From Bog-257 sp963805985 (GTDB taxonomy: Bacteria > Acidobacteriota > Terriglobia > Terriglobales > Acidobacteriaceae), in the NCBI GenBank assembly GCA_963805985.1, contig CAWDWG010000009.1:372001-436000 (forward strand): a DNA stretch of 64,000 nt. The letters run 5' to 3'. Position 1 is the stretch's first letter. Each line of letters opens with the position of its first letter. The translations under genes were made by a program, and so were the position numbers. Shown here in pieces: positions 9,524-18,419 of the stretch. Under the pieces are notes generated by a model that saw nothing but the letters and a program-made list of their open reading frames with translations, had not been told where the DNA came from and made no database searches.

Positions 9524-9844
9524 CTAAGTCTCCTTAATAAATTAAGTTGATGTTGTAGGTTCGGCAGTCGGGACTAAGCTATCGAGAGACGACGTCTACA
9601 ACTTCGGTGGGAAACGTGGGCGCCGTTCCGCACTTCGAATTAATTGTAGAAGCAATCGTGCAAGTTGCAATGGAATTCAAGTAACGAGATGCCTTTCTGC
9701 CATCGCTTGCCAACGCAACCTCTACCGGAAAAGCTGTGACCGTCGTCATAGTCAACTGGTCACGCAACCGCGCGGTCAACCAGCATAGTGAGGTCACGAA
9801 GCATTAGCCGGCGGGTTACGCCCGAAGATCAGACGCTTTGAAAG
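9524..9844. other. intergenic, one unsupported small frame
   Basis: A 72-codon frame on the minus strand (9579-9797) has no ribosome site or recognised family, and I do not call it a gene. The end of the region carries hairpin repeats. Confidence 0.4.
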
Positions 9845-9970
9845 GGCACGGCTTCAGCCGTGCCGAAGATGTGCTCCTCTTTGAATTGTCATCCTGAGCG
9901 GAGCGTCCGCGCCTTTGCTTTTCGCCGCATCTGTTGCGGCGGGCGGACGCGGAGTCGAAGGACCTGCTTT
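9845..9970. repeat. two hairpin repeats in tandem
   Basis: GGCACGGCTTCAGCCGTGCC (9845-9864) is followed by a TTGTCATCCTGAGC-type element (9885-9970) whose internal GCGTCCGCG and GGCGGACGCGG blocks pair. The second belongs to the same family as 12646-12727. Confidence 0.75.
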
Positions 9971-10020
9971 CCGCCGGAGCCGCTGCTAGCTCGGACGTTG
10001 CAAGACCCCGCTGAGGGACA

Positions 10021-11889
10021 TCACTCCGCCGGCTTCACGCGAGCGCGCTGATAGAAGAACGATACCGCCAGAAGAATTCCGCCGAGGACAATAAACGCCA
10101 CGATGCGATAACCGCGCTCCAGAGCGGAGATGTCGTAGAAGAAAACCTTCGCTGCGGTAAGCGCCAGCAGCGCGATCGCCTGCCAGCGCAGGAACGCCGA
10201 CTTCTTCCAGAAGCCGACCAGCATCAGCGCGCTGCCATAAATCATCCACACCGCGGAGTAAGTGAAATCGCGCGCCGTATTCAAGCCGCGCAAGTCCGCG
10301 TGGTGGATGAATTGTCCGGCCACCGGCTGGAAGTAATCCATCACCTCGCAGTGCAATGCGATCAGCGCCAGAAGATTCAAGCCGAGAATCGCGCCTGCCG
10401 CCCATTGCCGGTTTTCCGCGCCGCCTTCCGCGTTGGCGAAGTACGCCAGCAGCGCCAGCGCCGCAATCGCCACCAGGTACAGTCCGAAGCGCGGATTGAA
10501 GATCAGCGGCTGCCGCGCCTCGGAATCGACCACGATCAGCCGGGCGACACCCAGGGCCAGCGATGCCGCTCCCAGAAACCGCAGCAGCCAGCTCTTGCTG
10601 CGATGCGCCGCCCAGAACAGCGCGCCCGCTTCGACCAGCCATCCCAGGTCGATCCAATACTGATCGAGCTTCAGCGGAATGGCGACGGTAAGAAAGCCGA
10701 CGCCCAGGGCCAGAGTTAAGGGAGCGTGCAATCTAGCCGCAGCTCCGCCTTGGCGCTGCAGCAAGCGGGTGAGCACGAAATAAAAGACCGCGGTCGCGAC
10801 CATGACCCACGCCAGATTGGTGCGGTAGTGCTGGTCCAACATGGAGTAGCAGGCCGCGAAATACGAGCCCGCATTGAGCAGCGTGAGCAGTCCGGTTATA
10901 TCGCGATCAAACTCGCCTGACTTGCCGGTTAGCGGCGACAGCGCAAACAGCAGGAAGAAGAAAGTAGCGAACGCGAAGGTCGTGGCGAGTTGCGGGTCGG
11001 TGTAATAAGTCGTCGCCCACTCGGCAAACAGCGCTGCAGTGCCGAGGAAGCTGCCGAGTAGCAACCGCCGCCACGACTTGACGGCGGCCAGCCACAGCGT
11101 GCCGAGATCGAGCAGCGCCAGATAGCTGAAGAGCGCGATCTCGTGATTCTCGCCGGTGGAAACGAGGATAGGCGTGAGCAGGCCGCCGGCAAGAGCGAAG
11201 GCGGCGAGCAGCTCCGAGTTCTGGCGCAGCGACAGGGCGGCCGACGTCAGCGTGACGACGCACATGCCGAAGAACGCGACCGTCGGCGGAATCAGGTGGT
11301 AATACTGCGACGCAGCCCATAGGGAGAGATACAGCGCTCCGAAACCGATGGCCTTCAGCGAGTAAGCAAACGCGGCGTAGTTTTTGGCGCGGAAGCGCTC
11401 GCTCCAGAACAGAAGCCCGACGCCGGCAAGCAGGCCGATGATCACCTGGGCAGGCGGGCCGATCCAGCCGTTATCGAACGCCAGCTTGAGGAAGTAGGAC
11501 AAGCCGACGAGCACCGCGATGATGCCAAGGCGGTTCAGCCACTGGCCGCCAACGCGCGATTCGAGCGAGGTATCGCCAGTGGGTTTTAGTTCTGGAGGCG
11601 GAGCCGTCGTCGCGGCGGGCCAAGGTTCCCGCAAGACTCTGGGGACAACTTGTCTCTCCGGCGGCAGCGGCGCGGCGAACGGCGGTGGCACGGAGAAATC
11701 TGGAGCAGCTGCTTTTGCTTCAGAAAGAGACTCGGAAATTGGCGCCGTTTGGAGCTGCGGCGTCTGCACGTCAGCTGCAGCCGGAGGTTGTGATGTACGA
11801 ATCTGTTCGAGTTGGTAGACGCGGCGAGTGAGTGCGGCCAACTGTTCGCGCAGCTGTTGCAGCTCAGCGGATTGGCTGAGATCGGTCAC
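10021..11889 (-). CDS. DUF2339 polytopic membrane protein
   Basis: About 622 residues if started at the GTG ending at 11889 (GAAGAG upstream); the frame is open to a TTG at 11940 that lacks a ribosome site and would read into a repeat array. The N terminus is a short coiled coil (SAELQQLREQLAALTRRVYQLEQ), then a Pro-rich linker to about residue 120, then SLESRVGGQWLNRLGIIAVLVGLSYFLKLAFDNGWIGP, the hallmark opening of DUF2339, and some 16-18 hydrophobic spans. The function of the family is unknown; it sits in the inner membrane. Confidence 0.85.
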   Translation of the reverse strand: MTDLSQSAELQQLREQLAALTRRVYQLEQIRTSQPPAAADVQTPQLQTAPISESLSEAKAAAPDFSVPPPFAAPLPPERQVVPRVLREPWPAATTAPPPELKPTGDTSLESRVGGQWLNRLGIIAVLVGLSYFLKLAFDNGWIGPPAQVIIGLLAGVGLLFWSERFRAKNYAAFAYSLKAIGFGALYLSLWAASQYYHLIPPTVAFFGMCVVTLTSAALSLRQNSELLAAFALAGGLLTPILVSTGENHEIALFSYLALLDLGTLWLAAVKSWRRLLLGSFLGTAALFAEWATTYYTDPQLATTFAFATFFFLLFALSPLTGKSGEFDRDITGLLTLLNAGSYFAACYSMLDQHYRTNLAWVMVATAVFYFVLTRLLQRQGGAAARLHAPLTLALGVGFLTVAIPLKLDQYWIDLGWLVEAGALFWAAHRSKSWLLRFLGAASLALGVARLIVVDSEARQPLIFNPRFGLYLVAIAALALLAYFANAEGGAENRQWAAGAILGLNLLALIALHCEVMDYFQPVAGQFIHHADLRGLNTARDFTYSAVWMIYGSALMLVGFWKKSAFLRWQAIALLALTAAKVFFYDISALERGYRIVAFIVLGGILLAVSFFYQRARVKPAE

Positions 11890-11941
11890 GCCAGCTCTTC
11901 GGTAAGCGCCTACAATACGCGAAAGTCGAGGTGCAAGCAAA

Positions 11942-11983
11942 AGCCCATAGCTATGAGCCGTGAGCTGTGGGCCACGAGCCGCG
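11942..11983. repeat. heptad array, single arm (AGCYRTG units)
   Basis: Six consecutive 7-nt units: AGCCCAT, AGCTATG, AGCCGTG, AGCTGTG, GGCCACG, AGCCGCG. No inverted partner was found nearby; copy 4 of the four-hairpin element follows at 12010. Confidence 0.65.
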
Positions 11984-12009
11984 TGGGTTTGGTAGAGCAG
12001 GCATTCAAA

Positions 12010-12109
12010 GTAGCGCCGCCATCTTGGCGGCTGGATCGCGGGCCTCTGGCCCGCGAAGAGATGGCAGGCGAGGACGCCTGCCCGACAGCCGGCCGGAGGC
12101 CGGCGCTAC
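12010..12109. repeat. four-hairpin GTAGCGCC element, copy 4 (inverted)
   Basis: A 100-nt copy in the opposite orientation to copies 1-3: it opens GTAGCGCCGCCATC and closes GGCCGGCGCTAC, with the four palindromes in reverse order. Confidence 0.9.
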
Positions 12110-12145
12110 TCTAAAGGCCCGCCCAATCCGCACGGAGGTGCGCTC

Positions 12146-12559
12146 ATGAAATTTCACACGGAATATCTAACTTTCAACACGAAGAAACATCGCGAATATA
12201 TCCACATCACGAATGAAGTCGAAGATGCGCTGCGCAAGAGTGGAATCCAAGAGGGGATGGTGCTGGTCTCGGCGATGCACATCACAGCCGGCGTTTATGT
12301 GAACGACAACGAGAGCGGATTGATTCACGACATCGACAAATGGCTGGAACAGCTCGCGCCGTTCCGCGAAGATTACGAACATCACCAGACCGGAGAGACC
12401 AACGGCGACTCGCATCTGAAATCGATGCTCGTGCACCACGAGGTCATCGTCCCGGTGACCGCCGGCAAGCTCGATCTCGGGCCGTGGCAGCGGATCTTCT
12501 ATGCGGAATTCGATGGGCAAAGAAGAAAGCGGCTGGTGATCAAGGTGATGGGGGAATAG
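12146..12559 (+). CDS. YjbQ/UPF0047 family protein
   Basis: A 137-residue soluble protein of full family length, started at an ATG with ACGGAGG 7 nt upstream. It shows the family's HITAGVYVNDNE, the HHEVIVPVTAGKLDLG segment and the C-terminal GPWQRIFYAEFDGQRRKR signature. E. coli YjbQ has weak thiamine-phosphate synthase activity, and databases name the family 'secondary thiamine-phosphate synthase enzyme'; the physiological role is unsettled. It is probably transcribed alone: the flanks are repeat elements. Confidence 0.92.
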   Translation: MKFHTEYLTFNTKKHREYIHITNEVEDALRKSGIQEGMVLVSAMHITAGVYVNDNESGLIHDIDKWLEQLAPFREDYEHHQTGETNGDSHLKSMLVHHEVIVPVTAGKLDLGPWQRIFYAEFDGQRRKRLVIKVMGE

Positions 12560-12560
12560 G

Positions 12561-12823
12561 AAGCGATTAGCGATTAGCAATTAGCAACTAGCAACTAGCG
12601 ATTAGTAACCAGCGATTGGCAACCAGCAGTTAGCCAATCAGAAGATTGTCATCACGAGCGAAGCGAGGGATCTGTTTTTCGGTGACTCGGAAGGAAAGCA
12701 GATCCCTTGTTTCGCTCGGGATGACAAGTCTGGAAATCGAGCCACAGTCTATGCAATCGTACAAACAAGGCCCACATGCAGCGGGCCTCGGGGTTTAGCT
12801 AACTGCTAATCGCTAATTGCTGG
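12561..12823. repeat. inverted heptad arrays around a nested palindrome
   Basis: The left arm (12561 to about 12637) is a run of 7-nt units of AGCGATT/AGCAATT/AGCAACT type. The right arm (12796-12823) is the reverse complement of the same units. The 82-nt GGGATCTG palindrome is nested between them. Together they fill the gap between two convergent genes, the right arm ending a few bases from the neighbour's stop codon. Confidence 0.8.
12646..12727. repeat. GTCATCACGAGCG/GGGATCTG palindrome, complete copy
   Basis: An almost perfect inverted repeat: it opens TTGTCATCACGAGCGAAGCG, reads GGGATCTG, then returns through CAGATCCC to CGCTCGGGATGACAA. This is the best copy from which to define the family. 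Confidence 0.85.
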
Positions 12824-12826
12824 TTT

Positions 12827-14518
12827 TCAGAACGTAAACGCCAGCCCGCCGCGCACGCTGCGCGCCGACTGCACTAGGTACACGGTGTTGCCATCGGGGC
12901 CGATCACCGGCACATAGCCCTGTGCCAGCAGATTGCGCACGTCGATCAGCGCTTCCATGTTTCCCGGCATGCCGTGGAAGTGCGGCAGCGGCTGGCGAAT
13001 GAAGAGATTGAAGTAGGGATCGGTCTGTCCCGCCGAGGCGTCGAACATGTCCACCGGAACCAACGTCTGGCCGCTGGTCCAGCGATACGACACAATCCAC
13101 TTGGTCTTGTAGTGGGGCAGGGAACCGTTGAGCTTGAGCGCCGCCGAATGTCTCCAGGCATGGTTCATATCGCCCGGCACCGAGCTCCAGTTTGCCCAGG
13201 GCTCGTCCAGGCTCAGAACGCCGCCGTAAGCGTAGTCCACGGTCGCAGTCAGGTTGTTCGATACTTTGCGCTGGTAAACGAAGCGCACGCCCTGGGCCTT
13301 TAACTCGCCGCCGTTGTAGTTGAACGTGCCCGAGTAAATGTCCGGCAGAATGTCGCCGCTGGCCGCATCGACATCGCCAACCCCCAGCAGCGCCGGGTCC
13401 TTCACGCGATCGTTGTAGTACGCCAGCTGAAACTTGTTGGCGCCCAGGCGCTGCGACAGCGAGATCTCATGGTGATGGGCATTCTCCAGCAGCGGATTGC
13501 CGTTGATCATGCTCATCCGCGGGCCGCTTTCGCTGAGATCGGCTGGTGCAGAATCAAAGCCCTTGCTGGCGCGCGAATCCGGCTCGGAGGTCGTGTAGCG
13601 ATATTCCAGAATCGTGTTATCGCCGAGGTGTATGTCAGCGGTTGCGGCCGGCCGGAAGGCGTTCACCTCGTGTCCCAGGAACTGGATCGCCTGGCCCTGG
13701 GCGTCGACCTTGAAGTCCATCAGATCGCCCACCGAGAAGCCGTCCGAGTAGGACATGGCAATGGCTTCCAGCGCTCCGCCACGCGGCGCACTGTCGGGAG
13801 CGGCAAAGTGCCGGATCACCAGCGCAACCGACGGGGACCAGCCATCATTGGTGTCACGCGTATAGGCGGCGCGAATCACTCCGTCGGGCACGCCGTTGCC
13901 GTATCCGAGGTCGCCGGCGATGCCCAGCCTGCCGGTGTGGAACATGGACTGTTCAACATTGAAGGCGGTGCCAAGATCGGAGCCGCTGGCGTAGCCATCA
14001 CTGGCGGCGCCGGCCATCATGGCGAGCGTCGCCGTCAGCGGCTGGCCCTCCTGCGCTTTCTCTACGACGATGGCGGTGTCGCCATCGAAGCGCAGCACAG
14101 GACGATTCGCGGTAGAGCGCAGCGTCCATTTCCAGCTGTCGTCATCGCTGTCGCCCTTCTTAACCGGAGGCAGCATGCTGACCGCTTCAAACAAAGTTTT
14201 CAGGGTGACATTGACGACTTTGTTGGCGCCGGCCGCCAGGATCACATCCTGTCGCAGCGTGCTGAGGAACGACGGGGCAGAGGCGTAGACGTCGTAGCTG
14301 CCGGGAGCCAGCCCGGCAATGTCGAAGAATCCCTTTGCGTCGGTATAGGCGGTCTTGGGCTGCTGTCCTTTGGCGCTCAGCAACTCCACCGACACGCCCA
14401 TCTGCGGCACGCCGGCGGTATTCTTCACATATCCTGAAATTGAGCCCGGATTGACCCCAGCTGCTGCGGTCGCGCACAGCGAGGCCACGACTACACACCA
14501 TCCCAGGATTCGGGTCAT
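12827..14518 (-). CDS. carboxypeptidase-regulatory-domain outer-membrane barrel protein
   Basis: A 563-residue exported protein: signal peptide (about 1-21), a carboxypeptidase-regulatory-like domain (about 24-105: GSISGYVKNTAGVPQMGVSVELL...GLAPGSYDVYASAPSF), a short acidic linker (KKGDSDDDSWKW) and a beta-rich region ending RGGLAFTF, the terminal-aromatic pattern of outer-membrane barrels. It lacks a recognisable TonB plug and is about half the size of the Oar-like receptor at 6013, so it may be a plugless barrel. Together with the GWxTD gene upstream on the same strand it may form an operon (gap 79 nt). Confidence 0.8.
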   Translation of the reverse strand: MTRILGWCVVVASLCATAAAGVNPGSISGYVKNTAGVPQMGVSVELLSAKGQQPKTAYTDAKGFFDIAGLAPGSYDVYASAPSFLSTLRQDVILAAGANKVVNVTLKTLFEAVSMLPPVKKGDSDDDSWKWTLRSTANRPVLRFDGDTAIVVEKAQEGQPLTATLAMMAGAASDGYASGSDLGTAFNVEQSMFHTGRLGIAGDLGYGNGVPDGVIRAAYTRDTNDGWSPSVALVIRHFAAPDSAPRGGALEAIAMSYSDGFSVGDLMDFKVDAQGQAIQFLGHEVNAFRPAATADIHLGDNTILEYRYTTSEPDSRASKGFDSAPADLSESGPRMSMINGNPLLENAHHHEISLSQRLGANKFQLAYYNDRVKDPALLGVGDVDAASGDILPDIYSGTFNYNGGELKAQGVRFVYQRKVSNNLTATVDYAYGGVLSLDEPWANWSSVPGDMNHAWRHSAALKLNGSLPHYKTKWIVSYRWTSGQTLVPVDMFDASAGQTDPYFNLFIRQPLPHFHGMPGNMEALIDVRNLLAQGYVPVIGPDGNTVYLVQSARSVRGGLAFTF

Positions 14519-14597
14519 TGTGTCAGCCCCCTGTCAGAGGTTCCAGGATCCAAATACTGCGAACCCATACCGCGTTCGCAGCGCTTAACTTGCCTCA

Positions 14598-16388
14598 CTA
14601 CTGAACGGCAAACCGCACCGAAGGCGCGATCTGCTGCTTGGAAACGTTGTCGTCCACCTTCACCGTCAGCTTGTAAAGGCCCGGCGGGAAGCTGTTCAGC
14701 GACAGACTCTTCTCCAGCGTAATCTGCTCGCCTACTTTGGCCATCGTGTCCGTCGACTCGCTTGAGTGCAAGACCGCCTGGTTGTTGGCCAGGTTCACAA
14801 TCTCGTAGTCGATGATGGCCGACGGCTTCTTGGTTTTGTCGTCTGACTGCAGATTATAGACCTGCATCCACAGGCTCATGCGCTGATCTTTGCTGAAGGT
14901 GGCGGGCTTGCCGTCGGCGCCATCCAGGTGCGGATAAGCCAGCTTGGTTTCGCCGATTACGAAGTTGCCCGAGCCCACATCCTTGGTCGCCACCTTCTCC
15001 ATCTTGTCGGCCAGAATCAGCGAGGAAGACGCCAGTTTGTCGTCGCTGAATTCCGGAACCATGATGCCGCGCGTCCAGGTGCCCACGCGATCGCCGTTCA
15101 CGTCCTTCACCACGATGTCCAGCCGATAACGGCCGGGACGCAGCGGAATTGCCTTCCAGTAGAGCTTGGAGTAGTTCATCTCCTTCTCCAGCAACTCCTG
15201 CGGCACATCCACCTGCACGGTGTCTTCGAAGGTTTGCGCGACCTTACCGGTCATGCCGGTGACGCGACCGAAGATGTTGACCGTCCCGCGCTGGATGCCG
15301 TCTTTCGAGGCGAAGGTGATGTCCTTGTTCTGCACCTTCAACGTCACCGGAACCAGCACCGTATCGTCCGTGACCTTCACATAATCGGTACGAACTTCGA
15401 AGGGCATCAGGTTGACGTTGATTTTGTGGCTGACAACTTCTTCCAGGTCCTTGAACTTGACGGGAGGCGGCGACTGCACCTTGGCCAGCATCGCCATCTT
15501 GTCGAATTCGTGGGAATTCTGCATCGCCTGCATGGTGCCGGGGTTGGCGGCAAATGGGTCAAAACGGTCGGTCCTGTTGGAGAGCCCCATCTGCTCGTAC
15601 TGCGTCGCGCCGCCCGGAGTGTGCAGCAGGGCGTCTTTGTCGTTCGGACTCTGTGCCAGCTTGTAGTTGCCGCACATGCAGTCGTCGACGAACTCCAGTT
15701 CGACGTTCTCGCCGACACCTTCCAGATAGCGATAGCGCCAGTCTTCGAAGGGATACGTGCTGGTCGAGCCGCCGCCCTCTTGCATGGTGCGGTCGTACAT
15801 GCCGCCGCTGGGATGGGACGTAACCTGGTCGGCCGGTCCCCACGTGATGTAAACTCGGCCGCGATCCGTCTTCCAGCCCGGCATGCCGGCGCCGAAGTGT
15901 TCGTTGGCGTAAGCGATGCGGCGGTAGTGCTCTTCCTTGTACTCATTCTCCGGAGTGTCCGGAGTGGGGTCGCGGCGCAGCCAGAACTGCTCGATGAACT
16001 GGTCGCGCTCCTCGTCGTTGGAGAGCTGCTTGAAAGCCGACTTCTCTTCCGGCGTGATGATATAGATCACGTCCTCGTTGAGCCACTTCTTATAGGTGCT
16101 GCTCAACTCCTGCTTCAGCGCTTTGGAGCTCTTCTTCTTTTCCTGCTCGGTCAGCGGACGCTTGAGCGGATCGCTCGCCTGGTTATTGGCCGGCGCTGGG
16201 GAGGTCGCGTTCTGGCCGGATGCGGCCGGCGTCTGAGAAGCCGTGTTCTGGGCGGCCGCCGGCTGACTCGCAGCCTGGCCTGAAGTGCTGTCGGCAGGCG
16301 CCGGAGAACTCTGTGCCGCGGCAAAAGTCGTAGACAAAGCGAAGGCTAACGGAATCGAAAAACCATACAGCAGCGAACGCAACTTCAT
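14598..16388 (-). CDS. GWxTD domain-containing secreted protein
   Basis: 596 residues from the ATG ending at 16388; the frame stays open to 16679 but MKLRSLLYGFSIPLAFALSTTFAAAQ is a clean signal peptide. A Ser/Ala/Gln/Pro-rich linker (about 27-75) precedes the GWxTD domain, with GWKTDRGRVYITWGPADQV at about 165-183 and a neighbouring RRDPTPDTPENEYKEEHYRRI. The C-terminal half (about 330-596) is beta-rich. The domain is characteristic of Acidobacteriota and a few other phyla and its function is unknown. The 79-nt gap to the barrel gene downstream suggests co-transcription. Confidence 0.88.
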   Translation of the reverse strand: MKLRSLLYGFSIPLAFALSTTFAAAQSSPAPADSTSGQAASQPAAAQNTASQTPAASGQNATSPAPANNQASDPLKRPLTEQEKKKSSKALKQELSSTYKKWLNEDVIYIITPEEKSAFKQLSNDEERDQFIEQFWLRRDPTPDTPENEYKEEHYRRIAYANEHFGAGMPGWKTDRGRVYITWGPADQVTSHPSGGMYDRTMQEGGGSTSTYPFEDWRYRYLEGVGENVELEFVDDCMCGNYKLAQSPNDKDALLHTPGGATQYEQMGLSNRTDRFDPFAANPGTMQAMQNSHEFDKMAMLAKVQSPPPVKFKDLEEVVSHKINVNLMPFEVRTDYVKVTDDTVLVPVTLKVQNKDITFASKDGIQRGTVNIFGRVTGMTGKVAQTFEDTVQVDVPQELLEKEMNYSKLYWKAIPLRPGRYRLDIVVKDVNGDRVGTWTRGIMVPEFSDDKLASSSLILADKMEKVATKDVGSGNFVIGETKLAYPHLDGADGKPATFSKDQRMSLWMQVYNLQSDDKTKKPSAIIDYEIVNLANNQAVLHSSESTDTMAKVGEQITLEKSLSLNSFPPGLYKLTVKVDDNVSKQQIAPSVRFAVQ

Positions 16389-16881
16389 GTTTCGGATAAC
16401 TGCTCCTCGCAGACACTTAGCGCTTTTAAAATTGTATGTTCTGGCCAGCCCTGAAAGCAAGGATCGCGGTGCGAAATTCGGGGCCTTTGGGACGAAATAC
16501 ACTGCTCTGATTGACAACCCTGCTCCGCCATTTAAGTTCCTCAGAAATACGGGTTTGGCGGCACTTTTGCGCGGCCCGCCGAAGCCTGGCGCGCTGGTTC
16601 CGGGAAGGTCCTCCCGTGGTAACGGGTCGCGTGCCCGCCGCCGGGGTTTAGCGGCTATAATCGGAATATCCGGAAACATGCGAGGGAGCGCTGTCTTCGT
16701 CCGGGCCGCGGCTTCTGAAACTCGCCCGTAAACCGCCAGCGCCAGGATCCGGCCACAAGTCCGAGTATGGGCTGGGCTGTGAACGGCGAAAGTTGCTCGC
16801 GCAAGGAACCTTAGGCCGTCTCACTACGTAACATAGACAGTTTTGATCTGCGTAATAAATCCGATCCAGGGTTGAGGACTG
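16389..16881. other. divergent intergenic region
   Basis: 493 nt between the divergent GWxTD and adaptor genes, so both promoters should lie here. A TATAAT at 16656-16661 faces the adaptor gene, but no good -35 box is placed before it. No gene is supported. Confidence 0.5.
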
Positions 16882-18255
16882 ATGAAAGGCTGGAAAAAGT
16901 TCGCGCTCATCGGTGGCGGGGTTGTGATTCTGCTGGCCATCGTGGGATTCACCGTGCAGCAGAGCCGCAAGGGAGTGGTCGCGGTGCAGACCGGCAAGGT
17001 CAGCCGCGAGGACCTCTTGTCCGTGGTGACGGCCTCGGGCGAAATCAAGCCCAAGGTGTACGTGAACATCGGCGCCATTCTGCAAGCCAAAATCACACAT
17101 TTGTACGTGAAGGAAGGCGACCACGTAAAAGCGGGTCAGTTGCTGGCCTCGCTGGATAACATTCAGCCGGCCGCCGATGTTGCCATGACCGACGCTATGC
17201 TCAACGCCTCACGCATGGATGCGGATGCGGCCAAGGCAGCGGTCAACACCGCAGCGGCGGATTTGAAGCAGGCGCAGGCGGAGAACGAGCGTGCCACGCT
17301 AGACTACAACCGCAACAAGGCGCTCTACGATGCGCAGCTCATCTCCAAAGCCGATTACGACACCAAGAAGGCGGCCTACGACACCGCCGCAGCCCAGTTG
17401 AACCAGTCCAAAGCCAAGCTGGCGCAGGCCAATGCCAATCTCGACTCGGCCCAAGGACACATCGGGCAGAACGCCGCCAGTCTGCGGCACGCAGATGATG
17501 TGTTGAGTAAGACCGAGTATCGCGCGCCCTTCGATGGTGTGGTCACCAGTCTTCCGGTTCGCGAAGGCGAGACGGTTGTTCCCGGTATCCAGAATTCACC
17601 TGGCAGCACGCTGATGACGGTGGCCGATATCTCGCTGATAACGGCCGAGGTGAAGGTCGACGAGAGCGACATCGTCAACGTGCAGGTGGGCCAACCTGCC
17701 GAGATCACCATTGATGCCATGCCCAAGCAGAAGTTCAAGGGCACGGTGAGCGAGATCGGCGGCAACGCGGTGTTGCGCTCAACCGGCGTATCGACGTCGC
17801 AAACCACCTCCAGCGGCCAGGAAGCGAAAGACTTCAAAGTGATCATCGCGCTGCAGGATCCGCCGGCCAATCTGCATCCCGGCTTGTCGGCGACGGCGCG
17901 TATCACGACCGCCAAGAAGTCCGACGTCCTCGCCATTCCGATCCAGGCGCTGACCATTCGCGAGCGCGGCGACCTCACGCCCGAGAAAGATAAGAAGAAC
18001 GTGCAGGCGGCAGCGTCCTCCGGCGGAGATTCCAAAGAAGAGTTGCAAGGCGTGTTTGTTCTTAGGAACAAGAAAGACGCGGTTTTCGTTCCGGTAACGA
18101 CCGGCATCAGCGGCACTACCGACATCGAAGTTCTCAGTGGGCTGAAGGAAGGCGACGAGATCGTCACCGGCACCTACAAAGTATTGCGGACCCTGCGCAA
18201 CGGCGCCAGCGTCAAAGTAGACAACACAGTGAAGCCGAAGGAAGAAGAATCGTAG
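16882..18255 (+). CDS. periplasmic adaptor subunit, HlyD/MacA type
   Basis: A 457-residue membrane-fusion protein. One N-terminal span (about 7-25) anchors it. The order is that of MacA: a first lipoyl half and barrel (about 35-95: VVTASGEIKPKVYVNIG...GDHVKAGQLLASLD), a long coiled-coil hairpin (about 100-205, rich in Ala/Lys/Gln/Asp), the second lipoyl half (YRAPFDGVVTSLPVREGETV, about 212-231), a beta-barrel and a membrane-proximal domain. The partner should be a MacB-like ABC exporter. The ATPase follows at 18420, separated by an inverted repeat element; no permease is adjacent. Confidence 0.88.
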   Translation: MKGWKKFALIGGGVVILLAIVGFTVQQSRKGVVAVQTGKVSREDLLSVVTASGEIKPKVYVNIGAILQAKITHLYVKEGDHVKAGQLLASLDNIQPAADVAMTDAMLNASRMDADAAKAAVNTAAADLKQAQAENERATLDYNRNKALYDAQLISKADYDTKKAAYDTAAAQLNQSKAKLAQANANLDSAQGHIGQNAASLRHADDVLSKTEYRAPFDGVVTSLPVREGETVVPGIQNSPGSTLMTVADISLITAEVKVDESDIVNVQVGQPAEITIDAMPKQKFKGTVSEIGGNAVLRSTGVSTSQTTSSGQEAKDFKVIIALQDPPANLHPGLSATARITTAKKSDVLAIPIQALTIRERGDLTPEKDKKNVQAAASSGGDSKEELQGVFVLRNKKDAVFVPVTTGISGTTDIEVLSGLKEGDEIVTGTYKVLRTLRNGASVKVDNTVKPKEEES

Positions 18256-18279
18256 GGCGATGGGACCCGCAAGTTCGTT

Positions 18280-18356
18280 TTCACCACGGAGACACAGAGA
18301 ACACTGAGAATGAAAAAGAAAAAGAAACTCTGTGCTCTCCGTGCCTCCGTGGTGAA
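18280..18356. repeat. inverted CACGGAG repeat element
   Basis: Arms of 29 nt (18280-18308 and 18328-18356) match at 25 positions after reverse-complementing, around a 19-nt A-rich loop. The arms are themselves made of 7-9 nt units (CACGGAG, CACAGAG). Sequence of the type CTCCGTGGTGAA is widespread in unrelated bacterial genomes. The element separates the adaptor gene from its ATPase. Confidence 0.8.
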
Positions 18357-18419
18357 TTCCTGGTTTTTCGATCTCGTCGCATGAGCAGTCAGAATCAGTT
18401 ATCGCCCGAGGAGAAGAAG

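Noticed and set aside
9579..9797. 72-codon minus-strand frame between the cytochrome c and DUF2339 genes
   Set aside because: No ribosome site, no recognised family and atypical composition; the region is otherwise intergenic repeat.
16656..16661. TATAAT as a firm promoter of the adaptor gene
   Set aside because: No acceptable -35 element at the right spacing and it lies over 220 nt from the start codon.
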